Source: a virus
DNA length: 21,033 bases
Direction: 5' to 3' (one strand)
Virus record (IMG/VR): IMGVR_UViG_3300027749_000536
Location: 1-21,033 of that record
Shown here: positions 5,026 through 11,498 of the stretch, one piece after another
Layout of the letters: the number at the start of each line of letters is the position of its first letter
Position numbering within the stretch: the first letter of the stretch is position 1
Notes under the pieces: model-generated
The model's database searches: none
Told to the model about the DNA's origin: nothing
What the model saw: only the letters and a program-made list of their open reading frames with translations
Translations under genes and position numbers: made by a program

Positions 5026-5178
5026 ATGGATCTCATTGACAACATAATGAAGTTATGGCCTGTATTTTTGGCCTTTGTCACACTAGTAGTTGTACTAGCC
5101 AAAGCAGATAATCGTATCTCAGTATTAGAAGAAAAGGTTCGCACCTTATTTGACCTCATCAATAAAGATCGTAGATAA
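5026..5178 (+). CDS. small membrane-anchored coiled-coil protein, 50 aa
   Basis: ATG 5026 follows AGGGGGTG, a strong ribosome-binding site. Residues 9-26 (KLWPVFLAFVTLVVVLAK) form one transmembrane helix. The remaining 24 residues (ISVLEEKVRTLFDLI) form a short heptad-like amphipathic helix ending in basic KDRR. The layout resembles phage lysis or envelope accessory proteins (holin- or spanin-like), but the length and lack of signature prevent assignment. With a late-type motif upstream it may be a late gene. It converges on the lipoprotein gene. Confidence 0.65.
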   Translation: MDLIDNIMKLWPVFLAFVTLVVVLAKADNRISVLEEKVRTLFDLINKDRR

Positions 5179-5184
5179 AACCTC

Positions 5185-5222
5185 TACAGCGAAGCTGTGT
5201 GCTAGAGCGTAGCTACTAGCAC
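5185..5222. terminator. hairpin pair between convergent genes
   Basis: ACAGC-GAA-GCTGT (5186-5198) is followed by GTGCTAG (5199-5205)/CTAGCAC (5216-5222), whose loop can pair further (AGC/GCT). It lies exactly where plus- and minus-strand genes converge. On the minus strand the ACAGC hairpin is followed by GTTTTAT. Probably a bidirectional stop for transcription, without strong T-runs. Confidence 0.45.
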
Positions 5223-5231
5223 TGAATATCA

Positions 5232-5525
5232 CTAGCGTTGAGTCACGGTTTCTCTACAGTAGACAGTGTTATACTCAAACTCAATACTAGTTCTAGCCAG
5301 TACAAAATCGTACTTGAGTATATGATTCTGCCCTGTAGTTGAGTATGTGGTAGTATCGGGTTCGCCCAGGCCCAATAGATAAGGTCCTGTCATCGTGCTC
5401 ATTACAGTTAGAATAGCTGGATCACAAGGATAGTTTTTCACTGTTATTGCAGTGGTATCTACGGGTGCGCCTGCTCCACAAGCTGCCAATAGACTGGTTA
5501 ATAGTAGTGTTATAGTTAATTTCAT
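5232..5525 (-). CDS. lipoprotein, BamE/SmpA-like pattern, 97 aa
   Basis: The N-terminus has a short basic start, a hydrophobic stretch and lipobox LAAC (Cys16), so it should be exported and lipid-anchored. After the lipobox the sequence has YLLGLGEPDTTTYSTTGQNH, then LKYDFVLARTSIEFEYNTVY. This resembles the SmpA/OmlA/BamE pattern (lG-x-P-d ... W/Y ... F-x-x-x-x-V); three Cys are present. Possible roles: altering the cell surface against superinfection, or an outer-membrane step of lysis. The start is preceded by TATACT six bases upstream, with no clear RBS. Confidence 0.7.
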   Translation of the reverse strand: MKLTITLLLTSLLAACGAGAPVDTTAITVKNYPCDPAILTVMSTMTGPYLLGLGEPDTTTYSTTGQNHILKYDFVLARTSIEFEYNTVYCRETVTQR

Positions 5526-5531
5526 CTTAAC

Positions 5532-5540
5532 AGTATAACA
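5532..5540 (-). promoter_or_regulatory. extended -10 (TGT-TATACT) six bases before the lipoprotein ATG
   Basis: On the minus strand TGTTATACT ends 6 nt before ATG 5525, the same spacing as at 7641, 9700 and 16364. No -35 match is seen, but TGn is an extended -10 signature. A second TATAAT (5549-5554) could serve a short-leader transcript. Confidence 0.35.
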
Positions 5541-5654
5541 CCACAGTCATTATAGATCTATAGTTATTACGGTTGTTTACATGTGTTACTATTGTAGAGT
5601 AGACGAGTTAACTGCGTAGATTATTCGTCTAAAAAATCTGCTTTTGACCGCTCC

Positions 5655-5667
5655 GCGGCTTCGCCGC
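5655..5667 (-). terminator. weak hairpin after the GNAT-like gene
   Basis: GCGGC-TTC-GCCGC forms a 5-bp stem about 17 nt past the stop codon of the 141-aa gene. A T6 run on the minus strand lies about 20 nt further on, too far for a textbook terminator. Possible inefficient stop. Confidence 0.3.
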
Positions 5668-5683
5668 TACGTTACTCTGGGCC

Positions 5684-6109
5684 CTAGCTGTATTGGTAGT
5701 TGACCGAGGTAGCGTTGTCGGCTAGTACAGTAGCACCATTGCTTAGGTGGAACTTGCGAGCCATTTCAGTCTTGGGACTTAATGTTACATAACGAGTAAT
5801 CTCGGGTCTATTGGTGGCTATGTGCATTCTGGCAGCACGAATCAATCTGCGTCCCGCGCCGGGTGCGTATGACCAAATGGTATAGAAAGCCGCTACATTT
5901 GATCCAGTTTTACCCAGTTCACTTTCCGTTCGGGGTACTTCGGCTAGATAGGCAACACATACCACTGCTGTGGGTTGATCGTCTTCTACAAGTACCAGTA
6001 TTTCAGCATGATCGTGTACACGGGCTGCTGTGGGGATTGAAGGACGAACAGGGTCATCCTTGACCAGATCGATCAGTGGATCGTTGAGATTCGTTATAAT
6101 TTTTAACAT
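5684..6109 (-). CDS. GNAT-like acetyltransferase, 141 aa
   Basis: The order of elements fits a small GNAT fold: beta strands near 36-56 (AEILVLVEDDQPTAVVCVAY), FYTIW at 75-79, the acetyl-CoA loop-like SYAPGAGRRLI at 80-90 with helix, and a final NGATVLADNATSVNYQYS. GNAT enzymes move an acetyl group from acetyl-CoA to an amine; the substrate is unknown. The P-G-A-G-R loop is the main support, matching R/Q-x-x-G-x-G/A loosely. Related small proteins occur in aquatic T4-like phages. It could alternatively be an inactive GNAT-fold virion protein. Confidence 0.65.
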   Translation of the reverse strand: MLKIITNLNDPLIDLVKDDPVRPSIPTAARVHDHAEILVLVEDDQPTAVVCVAYLAEVPRTESELGKTGSNVAAFYTIWSYAPGAGRRLIRAARMHIATNRPEITRYVTLSPKTEMARKFHLSNGATVLADNATSVNYQYS

Positions 6110-6165
6110 GATTCGCTACCAAGAAGTTTATAGTAGTACTTATCTTTTTGTTGATTAAAGTAAGA

Positions 6166-7641
6166 TTACACTAGATCATCTGTGTTAATATTACTGATTA
6201 ATTGTCGTAGTTTACTGCTCTCTACTTGTGCTGTGGTTTTCTTAATGGCTATACCATCTAGTGGATCATGTCCTTCTCGAGGCTGTCCGCGGGCCCAGGG
6301 TTCGCTGGCTGTGGTGCTACTGGTACGTTGTAGACTGTTAAGTATTTGATTGCCCTTGCTAACCGGTGCACTGCCCCCATCTTCTCCAGTGGTTTGACCT
6401 TCTTCTCCGGGGTCTGTAATGCGCAGAGTATCAATGTTAAAGTCCAGATCAATCTTCATGCCCACGCCCGAACTTGAACGAGTCTTCATTAACTGTATTT
6501 GATACTTGCCACGCTCACGCATTGCTCTGCTGGTAAAGATACCAAAGACATTATCAGCAGTTTGAATCTTACTGAGTCCACCTGAAATGTGACTGTGATC
6601 AAACTCAACTTCTTCTACAGCACCACGATTCAACTGTGCGGCTGTGACCAACACACACTGTTTTTCCACTGCCAAATTACGCAATTCTTCACTTACATAC
6701 TTGTCTTTGATAAACAGGTTTTCTGCTGAGATCTTCTTAGAGATCGGCATTAACAAGTCCAAGTAATCCAACAAGAGAATGTCAACTTTGCGTCCCAGTT
6801 TGATTTCATACTCTTTCAAGTAACTGCGCACATCGTTGGCAGTCTTGCCCGAGGGCATGTATTTCACTTGATACGTGCCTGATTTCTTGCCAATTACTCG
6901 CACACGCATTTCCACTTCATCAATTTGACGAAAAACGTCCCTGCTGGGGATCTCGGTAATCATACTGTCCACACGCATACTCACAAGTTCTTCACTGAGT
7001 TCCAATGTCAGATACACTACATTAAATCCCTGTAGTGCCCAGTTCACGCCCAGGTTTGCTAGAAACAGACTCTTGCCCGCACCCGATCCGCCTGCAAAGA
7101 TATTAAGCTCTCCGCGATTGAAACCCCCAAACAAGCGTTTGTCCACAGTGTCCCAACCAGTTTTCAACTGTCCGTTGTTGCTTTTGATCTTCATCAATCG
7201 AGCACGTGGGTCCAAGAAGTAATCAGTGCCCAGATCTTTGGTCAGGCCAACCTGCACTGCCTTTTTGACCAGCTCTTCTACTGGACCGTATTCGCCCTTT
7301 TCCAGCAGGTCAGCTGAGGCTAGAATTGCTCGCTCAAGACCTTTATGGCGAATGAATGTTTCAAAGTCTTGCAACAGCCAATCGTAATGTTCTTCTTTAA
7401 GTTCGTCTGTGTGCTTGAAGGTACTGCCAGTGGCTGCATTAACAATGTCATATGTGGGTAGAACGCTGTGTTCAACCACATAGTCATTGATAAATTTTGC
7501 TGCACTTTGTAGTTTGCGGTCAAACAGTTCATGGTCAAAAATGCTTTGGCAGCGAACAAATGTTTCTGCATCACTCAGCATCATCTCCAGGTAAAGTCGT
7601 TGGATGTCGTATCCGTAGTCTGCGTTTTGTCTTGTGGTCAT
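6166..7641 (-). CDS. 41: replicative DNA helicase, DnaB/gp41 type, 491 aa
   Basis: The RecA-like core begins near residue 160. Walker A AGGSGAGKS is at 183-191, the catalytic Glu region LTLELSEEL at 211-219, Walker B VDILLLDYLDLL at 286-297, motif H3 VTAAQLNRG at 332-340, and arginine-rich RAMRERGKYQIQLMKTRSS near 372-390 matches motif H4. The N-terminal 130 residues are helical. T4 gp41 is the 5'-3' hexameric helicase that carries the gp61 primase; length is near that of gp41 (475). The C-terminal 70 residues are low-complexity. The gene has TTGCTA-N17-TATAAT ending six bases before ATG and no Shine-Dalgarno. Confidence 0.93.
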   Translation of the reverse strand: MTTRQNADYGYDIQRLYLEMMLSDAETFVRCQSIFDHELFDRKLQSAAKFINDYVVEHSVLPTYDIVNAATGSTFKHTDELKEEHYDWLLQDFETFIRHKGLERAILASADLLEKGEYGPVEELVKKAVQVGLTKDLGTDYFLDPRARLMKIKSNNGQLKTGWDTVDKRLFGGFNRGELNIFAGGSGAGKSLFLANLGVNWALQGFNVVYLTLELSEELVSMRVDSMITEIPSRDVFRQIDEVEMRVRVIGKKSGTYQVKYMPSGKTANDVRSYLKEYEIKLGRKVDILLLDYLDLLMPISKKISAENLFIKDKYVSEELRNLAVEKQCVLVTAAQLNRGAVEEVEFDHSHISGGLSKIQTADNVFGIFTSRAMRERGKYQIQLMKTRSSSGVGMKIDLDFNIDTLRITDPGEEGQTTGEDGGSAPVSKGNQILNSLQRTSSTTASEPWARGQPREGHDPLDGIAIKKTTAQVESSKLRQLISNINTDDLV

Positions 7642-7647
7642 ATTCTT

Positions 7648-7676
7648 ATTATACTTTCTTTATGTGCGAATAGCAA
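7648..7676 (-). promoter_or_regulatory. promoter directly before the gp41 start
   Basis: On the minus strand TTGCTA (7676-7671), 17 nt, TATAAT (7653-7648), then six bases and ATG 7641. The expected start of transcription coincides with the ATG, so the mRNA may be leaderless. Confidence 0.5.
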
Positions 7677-8607
7677 TGTGTTTGACAGGATCCCACTGAT
7701 ATTTCCACTCTCTTTGTTTGGTGTGGTACAATACTGCCCCTATACTACTGCTTGGGTCACCAGGATTTGGTAGTGACCACCGATATTTGAATGCAGGTTC
7801 TACAAACTTTTTATTAGCGTCTGAATTCATAGCACACCCACCCATATACACAAGACAATCAGTGTTAATTAATTTTCTAGCTTCCATCATAATCATACCA
7901 ACTTGTCCTTCAAATGCATCTTGTACTGCGGCCGCAATATCACATTGATCTTGTAACGTGTCAATAGGATAAGGCCAGTTCAGTACACCTCGATGTAGGT
8001 TGTAGTTTAAATTAAGTGTGTTACTGATATAGTTGTTAACTTCTTTAAAATATCGCCATTTGTTGCCTTGCTCTGCCATCTTTTGTAGCAAGTATTCATC
8101 TTTGATAGGCGTTAATCCCACAAACTGAGTAAAGGCACTGTAGAACAATCCCAAGCTATGTGGATAACCACGACTCCACACTTTCTTCATTTCACCGTGT
8201 TTAGCTTCCCAAATAGTAGCACATTCAAACTCCCCAATAGCATCTAACACAACCACAGCACAGTGATTAAAAGGACTGGTATAATAACCTGCTGCCGCGT
8301 GACTAGCATGATGCGGAGTGTAGGTGATAGGTGCATAGTGAGCCCTTATTTTTTTTAGATATCGTCTAGGTAATACTGACAGGTCTAATGCTGTACGATA
8401 CTGGCCAGCATATACTTGTCTTGCCTTTTTAATCCAAGGACGCTCATACCAAAAGACTCGATCCGGCGCACCTTGATGCAGTGCTTTACTAATAAGTGAT
8501 GAGTCTAATTCATCATCTTTACATGTTGCCCATGAGTGCAGTATGCTATCCTTAAATACAGCCAGGCTCGAGCCGTGATTAAGAGCACTTATCCCCCACT
8601 GTATCAT
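7660..8607 (-). CDS. carbamoyltransferase, NodU/TobZ-like, Kae1 domain only, 315 aa
   Basis: Family motifs: HHASHAAAGYYTSPF at 99-113, VVLDAIGEFE at 119-128, LFYSAFTQFVGLTPIKDEY at 154-172 and YMGGCAMNSDANKK at 254-267. These mark the Kae1-like domain that transfers carbamoyl from carbamoyl-adenylate. Full-length NodU, CmcH or TobZ proteins are about 550-600 residues and add a C-terminal YrdC-like domain that makes carbamoyl-adenylate; this protein stops before it. The start is coupled (ATGA) to the 36-aa gene behind the primase. Its place among replication genes suggests a nucleic-acid substrate; phage enzymes of this family are reported to carbamoylate 5-hydroxymethylcytosine. The substrate here is inference. 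Confidence 0.85.
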   Translation of the reverse strand: MIQWGISALNHGSSLAVFKDSILHSWATCKDDELDSSLISKALHQGAPDRVFWYERPWIKKARQVYAGQYRTALDLSVLPRRYLKKIRAHYAPITYTPHHASHAAAGYYTSPFNHCAVVVLDAIGEFECATIWEAKHGEMKKVWSRGYPHSLGLFYSAFTQFVGLTPIKDEYLLQKMAEQGNKWRYFKEVNNYISNTLNLNYNLHRGVLNWPYPIDTLQDQCDIAAAVQDAFEGQVGMIMMEARKLINTDCLVYMGGCAMNSDANKKFVEPAFKYRWSLPNPGDPSSSIGAVLYHTKQREWKYQWDPVKHIAIRT

Positions 8608-8714
8608 TTGTAGATAAATGGATCGCGTTTGCGTAATTCTTCAAGGCGTTTTTTATAACGTTGGCGATCTTGCCAACGCCTGTAGGGTGTTAATAACCAG
8701 TAGATAAATTTCAT
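8604..8714 (-). CDS. 36-aa microprotein with RDPFIYK end
   Basis: Bounded on both sides by ATGA: its ATG (8714-8712) overlaps the primase stop and its TGA (8606-8604) overlaps the carbamoyltransferase start. The sequence starts with a short aromatic helix (MKFIYWLLTPYRRW), continues with a very basic charged helix (DRQRYKKRLEELRKR) and ends in DPFIYK. Perfect two-sided coupling and the codon-level continuity argue it is a real gene. Similar short basic proteins with this ending are, as I recall, found in other aquatic T4-like phages. A peripheral membrane or DNA-binding role is possible; function unknown. Confidence 0.7.
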   Translation of the reverse strand: MKFIYWLLTPYRRWQDRQRYKKRLEELRKRDPFIYK

Positions 8715-9700
8715 TGTTCTTCCTTTTTAAACCACTTGCGTAGTTTCAACTGTATTTTTAAATTGTTTGATTCTTTACTATTAATAATACTGTACAACGT
8801 GTATAATCTACCATATCGTTTAACAGCATCGTTAACATCTTTAATACCTTCTTCCCATTCGGGAAATGCCACACTCCACCCTAGCTCTAATGCTTGTTCA
8901 ACTAATTTGATTCCAGCATCGTCTCGATCCGCAAGTACAATTACTTCTCGTTGTAGTTGACTAATCTGAGGTGCTTGAGCAGGGCCAATTTCCGCACTCA
9001 TTACAGCAACACCATCAATACAAATAGCATCAATAGGGCCTTCAGTAACTATTACGTATTTACGATCGTAAGACTGATTGTCTAAATTAAACACATACCC
9101 AGGTTGTTGTTCGCTTATGTACTTAGGTTTGCCCGCAGTAACTTTACGGGCAGTATAGCCCACTATTCGATGTTGATAGTAAAAAGGTACTATTAGTCTA
9201 TTTTGAAAGCCTTTTTCGTCAGTCCAATACCACTTATAATCATCTACATATAGGTTTCTAGATGCCATATACGCTAGCACCGGTATGAGTTCTGCTGGCG
9301 GATCAATTATCCATTCTTTAATAGGTTTTGCACCCAATGGCAATGCCTTGTCTATGAATACTGGTACTAGACTGCGCTCACCTTGATAGGTGCTGTCTTC
9401 TTCAATACGCATGGCTTCGAGACTACACTTGGTAATAGTATCATCTGCGACACCTAGCCATTGCATGAGCTTTTTAAGTTTAACCGATACCTTGCGTCCA
9501 GGTTGCCAACTGGCTTTGAATCCACAGTTAAAGCAATGATAACTAACACCTTCATTAACCATAATGCCGCCTCGCTGTCTGTTGTCAGCTGACGTTCCAT
9601 TATGGTGACAACATACTGCATTGAAGCTGACCCATCCGCTAGGTGTTACTTTACGCTTTGCTGGAAGGTATGACTGTACAGTATCTATGATTAAACTCAT
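8711..9700 (-). CDS. 61: DNA primase, gp61 type, 329 aa
   Basis: The N-terminal zinc-binding region shows CCHH at 30-33 and C-x2-C at 56-59 (SYHCFNCGF). A DnaG-like central part precedes the TOPRIM motifs VTEGPIDA (Glu220) and VLADRDDAG (Asp258, Asp260). The enzyme makes short RNA primers for lagging-strand synthesis with gp41. Length is close to T4 gp61 (342). It has a consensus promoter whose -10 ends six bases before ATG 9700 and is followed by coupled genes for the microprotein and carbamoyltransferase. Confidence 0.92.
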   Translation of the reverse strand: MSLIIDTVQSYLPAKRKVTPSGWVSFNAVCCHHNGTSADNRQRGGIMVNEGVSYHCFNCGFKASWQPGRKVSVKLKKLMQWLGVADDTITKCSLEAMRIEEDSTYQGERSLVPVFIDKALPLGAKPIKEWIIDPPAELIPVLAYMASRNLYVDDYKWYWTDEKGFQNRLIVPFYYQHRIVGYTARKVTAGKPKYISEQQPGYVFNLDNQSYDRKYVIVTEGPIDAICIDGVAVMSAEIGPAQAPQISQLQREVIVLADRDDAGIKLVEQALELGWSVAFPEWEEGIKDVNDAVKRYGRLYTLYSIINSKESNNLKIQLKLRKWFKKEEQ

Positions 9701-9706
9701 AGTTAT

Positions 9707-9735
9707 ATTTTACAGTCTTGCAGTTACTTTGTCAA
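9707..9735 (-). promoter_or_regulatory. sigma70 promoter directly before the primase start
   Basis: TTGACA (9735-9730), 17 nt, TAAAAT (9712-9707), then six bases (ATAACT) and ATG 9700. The -35 is perfect. It lies in the last codons of the upstream virion-type gene. The expected start site is the A of ATG. Confidence 0.7.
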
Positions 9736-10513
9736 TTTTTCCGGTAGCATTTGCCTGGGCAATATATGTAATTCTCAGCCAATTTGTATCGGCGTTAGTA
9801 GGGTAGGTTTTTGTTACAGTAGTGGTTGCACTAGTTACATTAAATGTTTCTACATCAGTCCATGTAGTAGCAGTACTTACTACGCCGCCATTGGTAGTTT
9901 GAACTGTAATATTGGCAGCAAGAGAACTAAACATAAATTCTAATTCAACCACACCTGAGCCAACACCGTCATTTACTGGATTGATTTCAATTGCTTCGCT
10001 GTGATAATTTCGAGTTGCCCAAGTAGGATCACGTACATCAATTTCGTAGGTAAAGGTTTTTATAACTTTAGGAGTAAGACCAGTTGGCATTGCTCCCCCT
10101 AACAGATCCATTGTGCCAGTAACACCAAATTGCGTATCTCCATATACAGGAGTTTTAGTATCATCATCATTGAGGATATATACTGTGTATTTTAGAAATT
10201 GGGGAGTAATAGTGTCTAGTGCGGTAGCAGGAATTGTCATTAGCCCAATCCCCTTAATGTCAAGTTGTGGCACAACATCGCCTGCATATACTTCTTGATT
10301 GAGTTGGTCCATAATGACAAACTTCATTGCATAAGTAGTAATGTCAATGCGTTTTTGTTCGGCATTTTTTACATCAAGTTCTAGTACATTGTCCAGTCCT
10401 TGATAGATTTTAAATTTACGTTGGTACACGATTCTCCACTCCAAAGGTGATGCAGCCAGATTGACAACTGCTTGGATTCTGTTTGAATATAAATAACTTG
10501 AAATTTTTTGCAT
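9710..10513 (-). CDS. probable virion structural protein, about 267 aa
   Basis: The frame is open to a GTG at 10531, but ATG 10513 is preferred because a late-promoter motif CATAAATA (10542-10535) would start RNA near 10528, and GAGG lies between. The N-terminal 130 residues (WRIVYQRKFKIYQGLDNVLE, then DVKNAEQKRIDITTYAMKFV) resemble the immunoglobulin-like N-terminal domain of BppU-type baseplate proteins. The rest is Thr/Val/Asn-rich beta (ITVQTTNGGVVSTATTW), as in fibres and whiskers. It contains no catalytic motif. Its location inside the replication block is unusual. Confidence 0.65.
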   Translation of the reverse strand: MQKISSYLYSNRIQAVVNLAASPLEWRIVYQRKFKIYQGLDNVLELDVKNAEQKRIDITTYAMKFVIMDQLNQEVYAGDVVPQLDIKGIGLMTIPATALDTITPQFLKYTVYILNDDDTKTPVYGDTQFGVTGTMDLLGGAMPTGLTPKVIKTFTYEIDVRDPTWATRNYHSEAIEINPVNDGVGSGVVELEFMFSSLAANITVQTTNGGVVSTATTWTDVETFNVTSATTTVTKTYPTNADTNWLRITYIAQANATGKIDKVTARL

Positions 10514-10534
10514 TTGGTTAAAAGGCCTCACTAC

Positions 10535-10542
10535 TATTTATG
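10535..10542 (-). promoter_or_regulatory. late promoter CATAAATA
   Basis: Minus-strand CATAAATA matches NATAAATA. It supports ATG 10513 as the start of the virion protein. The motif overlaps the ATG of the divergent plus-strand gene (10540-10542). Confidence 0.6.
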
Positions 10543-10923
10543 GTTAAATTAAGAGAAAACATACAAGAACAACTACCGTTTATATCGGTGCTACATTATG
10601 GTGAGGATGAATATGTTGGCATTATTATCAACCAAGATCAATACGTTACTAGCTTTTACGACTTATCTCTATTAAAATCTCCCGAAGAAAAAACAGGTCT
10701 ATTAGAGATTGGAGAGATATGGTGGTGGGAATCAAATCGTCAAATTCCGATTAATATCTTTTGCCGCAATGGCATAGAAATTTATAGATATGCTATTAAG
10801 ACGTTTAACAGCAAAGATGTGCGTATAATATTAGGACCAGTAGTTAATTTAATGAACCTAACACTGAAGCGAGTTAAACGTAAAAGTGTACAGTTAGTAC
10901 GTCCCATTGTATCAAAGCGTTAA
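10540..10923 (+). CDS. conserved hypothetical phage protein, 127 aa
   Basis: The only plus-strand gene in the right 15 kb, between divergent and convergent neighbours. The protein has alternating strands (LPFISVLHYGEDEYVGIIIN, QYVTSFYDL), a W-rich turn (GEIWWWESNRQIPINIF) and a basic end (KRVKRKSVQLVRPIVSKR). This pattern recalls a conserved family of aquatic T4-like phages of unknown function. No Shine-Dalgarno is visible before the ATG. The basic tail suggests nucleic-acid binding. Confidence 0.75.
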   Translation: MVKLRENIQEQLPFISVLHYGEDEYVGIIINQDQYVTSFYDLSLLKSPEEKTGLLEIGEIWWWESNRQIPINIFCRNGIEIYRYAIKTFNSKDVRIILGPVVNLMNLTLKRVKRKSVQLVRPIVSKR

Positions 10924-11498
10924 CTATAACCGTAACTGATTCCTTCACAGATTAAGTTCATATGTACTACAATAGCCATTGCATACGCTACTGCATGGGC
11001 CTTCTTAAAGTAGTATTCACCATCCTCGGGCTTTGTCCAAATCGTCTCCATCACTGTCGTCCAGCTCTCCCCAATTAGGTGTCTCTTGGCGGGTCTTATC
11101 ATTGCCAAAACTGCCGCTAGTTGGAGTATACTCGTCGGTTTCATCTGGCGCAAAATGCTTCCGTGTCCGTTGACATGAAATAGTAAACTGCTGAAATCGT
11201 CCTGCTCTAAAAGGTCCCATAGTGGTTCAGTCTCCATTAAAGTTTTAAGATGTTCTTCATCTCGTACATCTTTGTAGATACTTACATTTAGAAAATCTAT
11301 TTTAAAATAGCCCCGTTCTTCTGCTTCTTTGTAATCTATTGTGGATAAGTTATTTACAGGATTGTACGGAATAGGAGTACAATATACTCCAGTATTGTGC
11401 TTTTTAAAAGTACCATTTGCATCTTTAATAGCTGCCGGAATATGCTTAATAAATTTAAGAGCATTATCCCTGTCTGCAAAATCAATATCAATATCCAT
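10920..11498 (-). CDS. mini DnaE-like (C-family DNA polymerase core) protein, 192 aa
   Basis: The sequence follows the conserved blocks of bacterial Pol III alpha in order. DIDIDF at 2-7 matches PDFDVDF, which contains the catalytic D401/D403 of E. coli. KHNTGVY at 33-39 matches KHAGGVV. YFKIDFLNVSIY at 64-75 matches LVKFDFLGLRTL, where Asp68 would equal D555. LWDLLEQDDFSSLLFHVNGH at 93-112 is followed by MKPTSILQLAAVLAMIRPAK at 119-138, matching the FRPGP block. YYFKKAHAVAYAMAIVV at 162-178 matches GFNKSHSAAYALVSY. DnaE is about 1160 aa and this gene keeps only condensed palm/finger blocks. The start overlaps the upstream stop by one base (TAATG). Activity is unknown; the homology is strong by eye. 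Confidence 0.75.
   Translation of the reverse strand: MDIDIDFADRDNALKFIKHIPAAIKDANGTFKKHNTGVYCTPIPYNPVNNLSTIDYKEAEERGYFKIDFLNVSIYKDVRDEEHLKTLMETEPLWDLLEQDDFSSLLFHVNGHGSILRQMKPTSILQLAAVLAMIRPAKRHLIGESWTTVMETIWTKPEDGEYYFKKAHAVAYAMAIVVHMNLICEGISYGYS

Noticed and set aside
10514-10531. GTG start for the virion-type protein
   Set aside because: The late-promoter motif would start RNA at or after this GTG, and GAGG fits ATG 10513.
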